Source: Arachis hypogaea (lineage: Eukaryota > Streptophyta > Magnoliopsida > Fabales > Fabaceae). From it: a DNA stretch of 64,000 nucleotides. Below are positions 43,727 through 54,233 of the stretch, in pieces. The notes under the pieces were generated by a model. The model searched no databases and was not told the DNA's origin. It saw only the letters and a program-made list of their open reading frames with translations. A program made the position numbers and the translations under genes. Location of the stretch: assembly GCF_003086295.3 (NCBI RefSeq), contig NC_092044.1, positions 75,602,024 to 75,666,023 of the forward strand, given 5' to 3'. How positions within the stretch are numbered: the stretch's first letter is position 1; every line of letters starts with the position of its first letter.

Positions 43727-45294
43727 TTAGCAAACATTAGGAGCATCCTTGGCAATATCAGGACAAGGAGAAGGAGAACGAGTCTGAATAGGCACGGCAT
43801 CTATAGTTCCATCCTCCCGGTTCAGAACTTGGCAATCTGAATCAGGTGCAACCGGAGGAGTAGAGGTAGTCGACACTTTGGCAGAGGACACAAGAGGAGG
43901 ATCAGCATCATCATCACCCTCGTCATCAGGGACAATCTTTCCATCTCTGACAACATTGTCTAAACTGAAAAGGGTGAGATCGGCCTCGGGAGCAATGACC
44001 CGAACTTGCTCCTTCAAGTTCTCGTAAGCAGCAGTCACGCTGCCGACAAGATGACCTTGGAGCTCAGAATAATCCTCCCGAGCACTGTCCAACTCCCCCC
44101 TCAGACGCATCACCTCCCGATAAGTTGTAACATAACTATCTTTATGCATCAGGGCTGTGTCCTCGGCCAACCTCAAAGAAGCCGCCAATGAAAGAGAACT
44201 CGCCTTCTCATTCTCTAGATCCTTCTCTAACTTGGTCACCTTTAATTCGAGCTCCTCCTTCAGCCGCTTCATCCGGTCAAACTCTTGCTTTGCCTCCTCC
44301 ATAAATGCCTTGGTGGCATGAAGAGGGAGACTTTGAGCAGTCCGGTGTATAACAGCTGCCATAAACGCCATCTGCACGTGATTCCGGGCCATAAATTCCA
44401 AATGATGGAGGATGGACACATCGTCCATCGAAAGGGTACCATAGGGCCCAATTTCCCAATTTGTTGATCTATGAACTCGATGGCATTGAAGTCAGGGGCA
44501 TTAAGGTCGAAGGGTTCAACCGTCTTTTGGGTCTTACTTGGAGGGGCCGCAGATGGAACGGCAGAAGCAGGATGAGGATCCACCAAGCGGACCCGAGGTG
44601 TCGGAATCACTTTCTTCACCATGAGGGAACTCGGCACTGATGGCTTCTCGCGCACTTGGGAGGACCCCTCCCCAGCCGCCTTGGCGGCAATATTCCAAGC
44701 AGCAGTCGCCTTCTGCGCCCTCTTAAAAGCTTTCATGGATTCGTTATTCTTCATTGCCTCTGCAAATAAAACAAAAGTCAAGCTACAAATCGAACAAGCC
44801 GGAAATACAGCTACAAGTAAACATAAACAGATAGTAAAGAAAACACAAGATACCCAATTCAGTTTGAAGAAGAGAAGGATTGGTTAGAAATTTCTTTGTA
44901 TCAAGATGGGGAGGCTGACCCCAGCGCTCTTCCAAAACAGTCACAAAGGCCCGCTTAGCCTCATCCAACATGTCCCAAGAATACCTGGAGACCCTCACAT
45001 CTTTTTGCCATTCCAGGGGAAAGGCAGGCTCATCATTTTCATCCAGGAAAAAGGGCCGAGTTCCTTCAACAGCTTGGACCTTGAAAAAGTAGTTTTTAAA
45101 ATCACGAAATGACTCGTCAAACATGGAAAAGACCTTCTTTCCTTAGGTAGAGCGAAAGGAGACCCAAGATGCCTTCTTTTTTAGAGCGAGATACATAGGA
45201 GAACCATGGAGTCCACCCAATCGGCCATGCCCGCAGGAACCTGGGAAGGCATCTCTACAACGTTATTTCGGGAAGACATGAGACCAACTAAATC
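43727..45294 (-). pseudogene. RE-9 antisense gene, exons 2 and 3
   Basis: Minus-strand counterpart of the RE-7 antisense gene. Exon 2 (45294-44854) starts MSSRNNVVEMPSQVPAGMAD at 45279. An internal deletion of about 350 bp relative to RE-7 joins LLCISL to the KKKASW region, and a TAA follows near 45143. It then continues from MFDESFRDFKNYFF to PPHLDTKKFLTNPSL. Exon 3 (44759-43727) begins EAMKNNESMKAFKR and contains an 8-bp tandem duplication (AAATTGGG) near 44450 that shifts the frame before MDDVSILHHLEFM. The coiled coil and the acidic tail (PDDEGDDDADPP) remain. The 5' leader exon lies 10.8 kb away beyond RE-10. Role unknown. Confidence 0.72.
44760..44853 (-). other. Predicted phase-1 intron of RE-9 antisense gene (94 bp)
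   Basis: On the minus strand, donor GAATTGG|GTATCT and acceptor TTTGCAG|AGGCA. Splicing joins Leu-Glu-Ala-Met-Lys in frame. It has the same position and phase as in RE-7 and RE-8. Confidence 0.78.
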
Positions 45295-45695
45295 CTACAA
45301 AAAGAAAAGAAGAGTGGATTACTTAAAACATCTCAGACATGGGTCAAAACATCTCAAAAGGACGGATTAAACAAGGGAAAAACCCCAAAACTCAAAAGAA
45401 GAAGTCTAGGAGCATCCCTTGGAGGCAGTAAACAAGAAGGGCCCTCAAAATCGTTTCTACAATCTACATCTCGGCACCCATCAGAATAAAGTCCAGAAAA
45501 GAAAGCAAAAGAAGAGAAAAATGCAAAAATCCACCCTTCTACAGTTTATCAAGAAAAGCATCGCTCCTACAGTTTACCAACACTACTGCTACAGTTCATC
45601 AGAACACCAAAAAGGCCAATGGAAAAATAGCAAAGACACAAACTTCTCCAAATCAAGCAAAATCATCACCTAAGGCACAAACAGAAACAGCGGAA

Positions 45696-45700
45696 ACATG
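45696..45700 (+). repeat. RE-10 target duplication, left copy (ACATG)
   Basis: ACATG flanks RE-10 on the left and is repeated exactly at 55921-55925. Confidence 0.95.
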
Positions 45701-47411
45701 TGGTGGACGAAATTGTGATCCTCAAAGTTGGTCTCTTTATATTCGTGTGAAATCAAAAATACCCGAAAGAGATAATGGTGTGATAAATTGAGATCTTAAT
45801 AATCCCTGGTGTGATCATAACTCCGTTCAACTTAACCAGCAAGTGTACTGGGTCATCCAAGTAATACCTTACGTGAGTAAGGGTCGATCCCACAGAGATT
45901 GTTGGTATGAAGCAAGCTATGGTCACCTTGTAAATCTCAGTTAGGCAGATTAAATGGTTATGGTTTTCGAAAATTAGTAATAAATAGAAAATAAAAGGGA
46001 TAGAAATACTTATGTAAATCAATAGTTGAAATTTCAGATAGGCGTATGGAGATGCTGTGCTCCTCTTGAATCTCTACTTTCTTATTACATTCATCCAATC
46101 CTTCTTACTCCTTTCCATGGCAAGCTGTATGTAGGGCATCACCATTGTCAATGGCTACATCCCATCCTCTCAGTGAAAATGGTCCTATGCTCTGTCACAG
46201 CACGGCTAATCATCTGTCGGTTCTCAATCAGGTCGGAATAGAATCCCTTAATTCTTTTGCGTTTGTCATCACGCCCAGCCTTCAGGAGTTTGAAGCTCGT
46301 CACAGTCATTCAATCCCAGAATCCTACTCGGAATACCATAGACAAGGTTTAGACTTTCCAGATCCTCATGAATGCCGCCATCTATCTAACTTATACCACA
46401 AAGATTCTGTTGGGGAATCTAAGAGATATGCGCCCGGCCTAAAGTAGAACGGAAGTGGTTGTCAGTCACGCGTGTTCATAGGTGAGAATGATGATGAGTG
46501 TCACGGATCATCACATTCATCAAGTTGAAGTGCAACGTATATCTTGGAATAAGAATAAAAGAGAATTGAATAAAAAGTAATAGTAATTGTATTGAAACTT
46601 GAGGTACAACAGAGCTCCACACCCTTAATCTATGGTGTGTAGAAACTCCACCGTTGAAAATACATAAGTGAAAGGTTCAGGCATGGCCGAGTGGCCAGCC
46701 CCCTAAAACGTGATCAATAGCCTCCTAAGATGAAGAATAAAACAAAACTGAGACCAAAGATGAAATGTGGTCAAAAGACGACTAATACACTAGTAAAAAG
46801 TCTTATTTATACTAAACTAGCTACTAGGGTTTACATGAGTAAGTAATTGATGCATAAATCCACTTCCGGGGCCCACTTGGTGTATGTTTGGGCTGAGCTT
46901 GATCTATCCACGAGCTGAGGCTTTTCTTGGAGTTGAACGCCAAGTTATAACGTGTTTTGGGCGTTCAACTCCGGATCATGACGTGTTTCTGGCGTTTAAC
47001 TCCAGAAAGCAGCATGTACTTGGCGTTCAACGCCAAGTTACGTCGTCAATTTCCGAATAAAGTATGGACTATTATATATTGATGGAAAGCTCTGGATGTC
47101 TACTTTCCAACGCATTTGAGAGCGCGCCATTTAGAGTTCTGTAGCTCCAGAAAATCCATTTTGAGTGCAGGGAGGTCAGATTCCAACAGCATCAGCAGTC
47201 CTTTTGTCAGCCTTTTTCAGAGTTTTGCTCAAGTCCCTCAATTTCAGCCAGAAATTACCTGAAATCACAGAAAAACACACAAACTCATAGTAAAGTCCAG
47301 AAATGTGAATTTAACATAAAAACTAATGAAAACATCCCTAAAAAGTAGCTTGAACTTACTAAAAACTACCTAAAAACAATGCCAAAAAACGTATAAATTA
47401 TCCGCTCATCA
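45701..47411 (-). repeat. RE-10 3' LTR (1711 bp)
   Basis: On the minus strand it starts TGATGAGCGGATAATTTATA and ends CGTCCACCA. The palindrome cluster is at about 46930-47040 and TATAAATA (minus) at 46804-46811. Confidence 0.93.
46930..47040. repeat. Palindrome cluster in RE-10 3' LTR
   Basis: Copies of GTTGAACGCCAAG, GGGCGTTCAACTCC, GGCGTTTAACTCC and the perfect GGCGTTCAACGCC (about 47023-47035). They are upstream of the LTR TATA box, as in RE-3. The other LTR repeats the cluster at 55440-55550. Confidence 0.85.
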
Positions 47412-48514
47412 CAACACCAAACTTAAATTATTGCTTGTCCCCAAGCAACTGAAAATCAATTAGGATAAAAAGAAGAGAATATACTATAAATTCCAAAATA
47501 TCAATGAATATTAATTATAATTAGATGAGCGGGATTTGTAGCTTTTTGCTTCTGAACAGTTTTGGCATCTCATTTTTTCCTTTGAAGTTTAGAATGATTG
47601 GCTTCTCTAGGAACTTAGAATTTTGGATAGTGTTATTGACTTTCCTAGTTAACCATGTTGATTCTTGAACACAGCTACTTATGAGTCTTGGCCGTGGCCC
47701 TAAGCACTTTGTTTTCCAGTATTACCACCAGATACACAAATGCCACAGACACATAACTGGGTGAACCTTTTCAGATTGTGACTCAGCTTTGCTAGAGTCC
47801 CCAGTTAGAGGTGTCCAGAGCTCTTAAGCACACTCTTTTTGCTTTGGATCATGACTTTAACCACTCAGTCTCAAGCTTTTCACTTGGACCTGCATGCCAC
47901 AAGCACATAGTTAGGGACAACTTGATTTAGCCGCTTAGGCCTGGATTTTATTTCCTTGGGCCCTCCTATCCATTGATGCTCAAAGCCTTGGATCCTTTTT
48001 ACCCTTGCCTTTTGGTTTTAAGGGCTATTGGCTTTTTCTGCTTGCTTTTTCTTTTTCTTTCTAATTTTTTTTCGCCATTTTCTTTCTTTTTTTTTTCGCA
48101 AGCCTTTTGTTTTCACTGCTTTTTCTTGCTTCAAGAATCAATTTCATGATTTTTCAGATCATCAATAACATTTGTCTTTGTTCATCATTCTTTCAAGAGC
48201 CAACAGTTTTAACATTCATAAACAACAAGATAAAAAATATGCACTGTTCAAGCATTCATTCAGAAAACAAAAAGTATTGTCACCACATCAACATAATTAA
48301 TTTAAATTCAAGGATAAATTCGAAATTCATGTACTTCTTGTTCTTTTGAATTAAAACATTTTTTATTTAAGAAAGGTGAAGGATTAATGGAATTATTCAT
48401 AACTTTAAGACATAGTAAACACTAATGATCAAGAAGTAGAGACACAAAATATAGATAAACATAACATAGAAACCGAAAAGCAGAAAGAAATAAGAACAAG
48501 GAATGAATCCACCT
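47412..48514 (-). other. RE-10 3' non-coding region
   Basis: No gene is visible between the ORF2 stop and the LTR. It carries a T-rich block (48040-48130) and phrases shared with RE-3 and RE-5, such as CCAGTATTACCACCAGATAC. The sequence next to the LTR on the minus strand is TAAGTTTGGTGTTG, not a classic purine-only tract. Confidence 0.6.
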
Positions 48515-49663
48515 TTAGTGGCGTCTTCTTCTTGAAGGACCAACATTGTCCTTAAGCTCTTCTATGTCCCTTCCTTTCCTTTGTTGCTCCTCCCTCATTG
48601 CTCTTTGATCTTTTCTTATTTCATGGAGAATGATGGAATGCTCATGATGTTCCACCCTTAATTGTTCAACATTGTGGCTCAAATCTTCTAAGGAAGTGTT
48701 GAGTTGTTCCCAATAATTGTTGGGAGGAAAGTGCATCCCTTGAGGCATCTCAAGGATTTCTTGATGATGAGCTTCCTCATGCATCTCTTGAGATCCGTGG
48801 AGGGTCTCTCTTGCTTGCTCCATCCTCTTCTTGGTGATGGGCTTATCCTCTTCAATGGAGATGTCTCCTTCTATGATAACTCCAGCTGAGTAACATAGAT
48901 GGCAAATAAGGTGAGGAAAAGCTAGCCTTGCCATGGTGGAGGACATGTCGGCTATTTTGTAGATTTCATTGGAGATGACCTCATGAACTTCTACTTCCTC
49001 TCCAATCATGATGCTATGAATCATGATGGCCCGATCCAAAGTAACTTAAGATCGGTTGCTAGTAGGAATGATGGAGCGTTGAATGAACTCCAACCATCCT
49101 CTAGCCACAGGCTTGAGGTCCAGTCTTCTTAGTTGAACTGGCTTGCCTTTGGAGTCTCTCTTCCATTGAGCTCCTTCCACACATATGTCCGTAAGGACTT
49201 GATCCAACCTTTGATTAAAGTTGACCCTTCTAGTGTAGGGGCATTCATCTCCTTGCATCATAGGCAAGTGAAACGCCAACCTCACATTTTCCGGACTAAA
49301 ATCTAAGTATTTCCCCCGAACCATTGTGAGATAATTCTTTGGATTCGGGTTCATACTTTGATCATGGTTCCTAGTGATCCATGCATTGGCATAGAACTCT
49401 TGAACCATTAAGATTCTGACTTGTTGCATGGGGTTGGTTAAGACTTCCCAACCTCTTCTTCGGATTTCATGTCGGATCTCCGGATACTCATTTTTCTTGA
49501 GCTTGAAAGGGACCTCAGGGATCACCTTCTTCTTTGCCACAACATCATAGAAGTGGTCTTGATGGCTTTTAGAGATGAATCTTTCCATCTCCCATGACTC
49601 GGAGGTGGAAGCTTTTGTCTTCCCTTTTCCTTTTCTAGAGGATTCTCCGGCCTTAGGTGCCAT
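48515..49663 (-). pseudogene. RE-10 ORF2, plant 'putative transposon protein' type, one stop
   Basis: A frame of 382 codons on the minus strand from ATG 49663 (MAPKAGESSRKGKGKTKAS) to 48515, broken only by TAA at 49046-49048. A basic Ser/Lys-rich start leads to a central domain (VIPEVPFKLKKNEYPEIRHE, MVQEFYANAW, NPKNYLTMVRGKYLDFSPENV, GWLEFIQRSIIPTSNRS) that resembles the plant domain named putative plant transposon protein (PF20167-like, from memory). The second half has EDKPITKKRMEQARETL and a coiled-coil end (SLEDLSHNVEQLRVEHHEH, MREEQQRKGRDIEELK). It takes the place of pol. Function is unknown. An earlier in-frame ATG at 49804 exists, but the conserved start and TATA spacing favour 49663. 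Confidence 0.72.
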
Positions 49664-49854
49664 TGATGGTAGTGAAAAACAAAAAAGATTGTGCTTTGAC
49701 CACACCAAACTTAAAATATTGCTCGTCCTCGAGCAATAGAAGAAAGAAGAGAAGAAGAAGAAGAAGAGAATATGGTAGAGAGGGAGAGATGTAGGTTCGG
49801 CCAAGGTGAAGAAGAGGGGGTTGTGTTATGTGAAAATGAAGTAGAATGGAAGGG

Positions 49855-49862
49855 TATATATA
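49855..49862 (-). promoter_or_regulatory. Internal TATA box upstream of RE-10 ORF2
   Basis: TATATATA in CCTATATATACCC on the minus strand, 192 bases before the ORF2 ATG. RE-3 has TATAAATA at 195 bases. Transcription of ORF2 independent of the LTR is likely but unproven. Confidence 0.6.
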
Positions 49863-50189
49863 GGGAGAGGGGGGAATGTATGTTCGGCCATTTAGGGTGG
49901 GAATGGGTGGGAAAATGGTTTTGAATTTTTGAAGGTAGGTGGGGTTTATGGGGAAGAGTGGATGGATGTGAGTGGTGAAGGGGGTGATTGGGAAGAGGGA
50001 TTGAGGTGATTGGTGAAGAGTGTTGGGAAGTGTGACATGGGGAATACTCATCACAAAATAGGATTAGGAGGTAAGGTAGGAATATAGTAGGTGGGGATCC
50101 TATGGGGTCCACAGATCCTGAGGTGATCCTGTGGGGTCCAGAGATCCTGAGGTGTCAAGGAATTCCATCCCTGCACCAAATAGGCATGT

Positions 50190-50465
50190 AAAATGCCTTT
50201 GCACACCATTCTGGCATTTAAACGCCGTGTGGTGCACATTCTGGGCGTTCAACGCCCATGTAAAGCATGTTTCTGGCGTTGAACGCCAGTTTCATGCTTG
50301 TTACTGGCGTTCAGCGCCAACTTTTCTTCTCTAGGCACATTCCTGGCGTTCAGCGCCAGAATGTTGCTTGTTTCTGGCGTTCAGCGCCAGGTTGATGCTC
50401 TGTTCGGCGTTGAACGCCAGCCAGATGCTCCTTACTGGCGTTGAACGCCAGCCTGTGCTTCCTCC
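50190..50465. repeat. Internal palindrome cluster GGCGTTNAACGCCAG in RE-10
   Basis: Ten or so copies at intervals of about 22-35 bp, including perfect GGCGTTCAACGCC, GGCGTTGAACGCCAG and a GGCGTTCAGCGCCAG subtype (six copies with G in place of A). They begin about 330 bp upstream of the internal TATA box. This is the cleanest version of the motif in the window. Confidence 0.9.
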
Positions 50466-50801
50466 AAGGTGTGATTTTTCTTCTGCTGTTTTTGATTCTG
50501 TTTTTAATTTTTCTATTTTTTTCGTGAGTCCACATGATCATGTACCTAATGAAACACAAAATAACAATAAAATAAAATAAAATAAAAATTAGATAAATAA
50601 AATTGGGTTGCCTCCCAACAAGCGCTTCTTTAATGTCAATAGCTTGACAGTGGCTCTCATGGAGCCACAAGGTGATCAAGTCAATGTTGTATAGTCCCAA
50701 CACCAAACTTAGAGTTTGGATATGGGGTCTTAACACCAAACTTTAGAGTTTGGTTGTGGCCTCCCAACACCAAACTTAGAGTTTGACTGTGGTGGCTCTT
50801 C
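50466..50801 (-). other. RE-10 spacer between protease stop and palindromes
   Basis: No gene is seen. It contains three near-identical phrases CAACACCAAACTTAGAGTTTG (50698-50790) in tandem and an AAATAAAAT run. Confidence 0.6.
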
Positions 50802-52995
50802 TTAACTCTGAACTGAGAGAAGCTCTTCATGCTTACTCTCTTTTGTCACAGAGGGATGGCCATGTGCCTTAAACACAAGGTAGTTCCCATTCAATTGAAG
50901 GACTAATTCACCTCTGTTGACACCTATCACAGCTCCTGCTGTGGCTAGGAAAGGTCTTCTAAGGATGATGCATTCATCCTCTTCTTTCCTAGTGTCTAAG
51001 ATTATGAAATCAGCAGGGATGTAAAGGCCTTCAACCTTTACTAACACGTCCTCCACTGTTCCATAAGCTTGTCTCAATGACTTGTCTGCCAATTGTAATA
51101 AGAACAAGGCAGGTTGTACCTCAATGATCCCCAGCTTCTCCATTACAGAGAGTGGCATAAGGTTTATCCCTGACCCTATATCACATAGAGACTTTTCAAA
51201 GGTCATGGTGCCTATGGTACAAGGTATTAAGAACTTGCCAGGATCTTGTCTCTTTTGAGGTAAAATTTGCTGAATCCAGGTATCTAGTTCATTAATGAGC
51301 AAGGGAGGTTCACTTTCCCAAGTCTCATTACCAAACAACTTGGCATTCAGCTTCATGATAGCTCCTAAGTATTGAGGAACTTGCTCTCCACTCACATCTT
51401 CATCCTCTTCAGAGGAAGAATAGTCTTCAGAGCTCATGAATGGCAGAAGGAGATTTAATGGAATCTCTATGGTCTTTGTATGAGCCTCAGATTCCTTTGG
51501 ATCCTTAATAGAAAACTCATTCTTGCTTGAAGGACGTCCCAGGAGGTCTTCCTCACTAGGATTTTCGTCCTCCTCCTCCCTTGTGCATTCGGCCACATTG
51601 ATCACATCAATGGCCTTGCACTCTCCTTTTGGATTCTCTTCTGTATTGCTTGGGAGAATACTGGGAGGAGTTTCAATGATTTTCTTACTCAGCTGGCCCA
51701 CTTGTGCCTCCAGATTTCTAATGGAGGATCTTGTTTCACTCATGAAACTGAAAGTGTCCTTTGACAGATCAGAGACTAGATTGGCTAAATTAGAAGTGTT
51801 TTGTTCAGAATGCTCTGTCTGTTGCTGAGAAGATGATGGGAAAGGCTTGCTATTGCTCAGCCTATTGCGTCCACCATTGTTAACGCCTTGCTGAGGCTTT
51901 TGTTGATCCTTCCATGAGAAATTTGGATGATTTCTCCATGATGAGTTATAGGTGTTTCTATAAGGTTCACCCATGTAATTAACCTCTACCATGGCAGGGT
52001 TCTCAGGATCATAAGCTTCTTCAGAAGCTGCCTCTTTAGTACTGTTGGATGCATTTTGCCATCCATTCAGACTTTGAGAGATCATGTTGACTTGCTGAGT
52101 CAACACTTTGTTCTGAGCCAATATGGCATTCAGAGCATCAATTTCAAGAACTCCTTTCTTCTGAGGTATCCCATTATTCACGGAATTCCTCTCAGAAGTG
52201 TACATGAATTGGTTGTTTGCAACCATGTCAATGAGTTCTTGAGCCTCTTCAGGCATTTTCTTTAGGTGAATAGATCCACCTGCAGAATGGTCCAATGACA
52301 TTTTCGAAAATTCAGATAGACCATAATAGAATATATCTAATATGGTCCATTCTGAAAACATGTCAGATTGAAATCTTTTGGTCAGCTGCTTGTATCTTTC
52401 CCAAGCTTCATAGAGGGATTCACCATCTTTTTTTGGAAGGTTTGAACATCTACTCTCAGCTTGCTCAGCTTTTGAGGAGGAAAGAATTTATCCAAGAAGG
52501 CAGTGACCAGCTTATCCCAGGAGTCCAGGCTATCCTTGGGTTGTGAATCCAACCATATTCTAGCTCTGTCTCTTACAGCAAAAGGGAAAAGCATGAGTCT
52601 GTAGACTTCAGGATCAACTCCATTCGTCTTTATAGTCTCACAGATCTGCAAGAACTCAGTTAAAAACTGATAAGGATCTTCAGATGGAAGTCCATAAAAC
52701 TTGCAGTTTTGTTGCATTAAGGCAACTAGCTGAGGTTTCAGCTCAAAGTTGTTGGCCCCAATGGCAGGGATGGAGATGCTTCTTCCATCAAATTTGGATG
52801 TTGGCTTTGTGAAGTCACCAGCATTCTCCTTGCATTATTATTATTTTCGGCTGCCATCTCCTTCTCTTGTTCTAATGTTTCTGAAAGGTTACCTTTAGAT
52901 TGTTGTAATTTAGCTTCTCTTAATTTTCTCTTCAGAGTCCTTTCAGGTTCTGGATCAATTTCAACAAGAGTGCCTTTATCCTTGTTCCTGCTCAT
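50802..52995 (-). pseudogene. gag-pro: RE-10 gag-protease, two frameshifts
   Basis: Structural protein and protease of the particle. It starts MSRNKDKGTLVEIDPEPERT at 52995. One-base shifts occur near 52780 and near 52430 (within QTF-QKKMVN). The remaining 519 codons (52361-50802) are open: gag end (ILDIFYYGLSEFSKMSLDHS), ALNAILAQNKVLTQQVNM, Gln/Asn-rich linker, AQVGQLSKK, acidic stretch, then the protease with LCDIGSGINLMPL and IILRRPFLATAGAVI. The loop has RRPFLA where RE-3 has GRPFLA. Except for the two shifts the protein is well preserved, in line with the young LTRs. Confidence 0.88.
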
Positions 52996-54233
52996 ATGAA
53001 AGAGAAGAAAACAAGAAAAGAAAGAGGAGTCCTCTATGTCACAGTATAGAGATTCCTTTATGTTTGTAGAAGAAGAAAGGGGAGAAGAGTAAAGAAGAAT
53101 GGGTTTCGGATATTTAGATGGAGAGAGGTGAAGAGAAGTGTTAGTAATTAAATAATTAAATAGAATAAGAGAGAAGAGATAGAAAATTCGAAAATAATTT
53201 AAAAAAAAGGGTTAGTAATTTTCGAAAATTAGAAATAAGATAAGATTAAAATTAAAATTTAAAACAAAAAGAATTTTTGAAAAAGAGATGAGATATTTTC
53301 GAAAATTAGAGAGGGATAGGTAGTTAGTTGGTTTTGAAAAAGATAGGAAACAAACAAAAAGTTAGTTAGTTGATTGAAAAAGATATTAAAATCAAATTTT
53401 GAAAGGATAAGAAGATAAGAAGTTAGATAAGATATTTTGAAATCAAATTTTGAAAAAGATAAAAAAAATTTTTTTTTTGAAAAATATAAGATAAAAGATA
53501 AAAAGATATGTTTGAAAAAGATTTAATTTTTTAAAATTACTTAACTAATAAGAAACTAAGAGATAAGATTCTAGAACTTAAAGATTGAACCTTTCTTAAC
53601 AAGAAAGTAACAAACTTCAAATTTTTGAATCAATCACATTAATTGTTAGCTAATTTTCAAAAATATGATATAAAGATAAGAAAAAGAATTTTTGAAATTT
53701 TCGAAAAATAGAAAAAAAATGAAAAAGATATGATTTTTGAAAAAGATTTTGAAAAGATAAGATTTTTAAAATTGAAAATTTGACTTGACTTGTAAGAAAC
53801 AACTAATTTTAAAAAATTTTGACCAAGTCAACCTAAAATTTCGAAAATTTGGAGGGAAATAAGGAAAAGATATTTTTTTTATTTTTGAAATTTTAAAGAT
53901 GAGAGAGAAAAACATAAAAATGACCCAAAATATGAAAATTTTGGATCAAACACATAATGCATGCAAGAACACTATGAATGTCAAGATGAACACCAAGAAC
54001 ACTTTGAAGATCATGATGAACATCAAGAACATAATTTTGAAAAATTTCTGATGCAAAGAAAACATGCAAGACACCAAACCTAGAAAGCTTTAATGCATGG
54101 ACTCTAACAAACGAAAAATGCACATGAAAAACAACAAAAGACACAAAACAAGAAAACATCAAGATCAAACAAGAAGACTTGTCAAGAACAACTTGAAGAT
54201 CATGAAGAACACTATGAATGCATGAAATTTTCG
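52996..54233 (-). other. RE-10 AT-rich leader, primer site deleted
   Basis: A purine-rich (plus strand) leader equivalent to 9800-11170 of RE-3. It runs straight into the LTR at 54234 through TTTTCGAAAGTTGG. The primer site, the first ~200 bases of leader and the last ~30 bases of the 5' LTR are missing. No gene. Confidence 0.75.

Noticed and set aside
46145..46447. 100-codon open frame inside the RE-10 LTRs, identical at 54655-54957
   Set aside because: It recurs because the two LTRs are nearly identical. In the RE-3 LTRs the related sequence is frame-shifted, so there is no sign of protein-level conservation.
49653..50112. Pro/Ser/Leu-rich open frames upstream of RE-10 ORF2
   Set aside because: C-rich promoter and leader sequence; no equivalent protein in RE-3.
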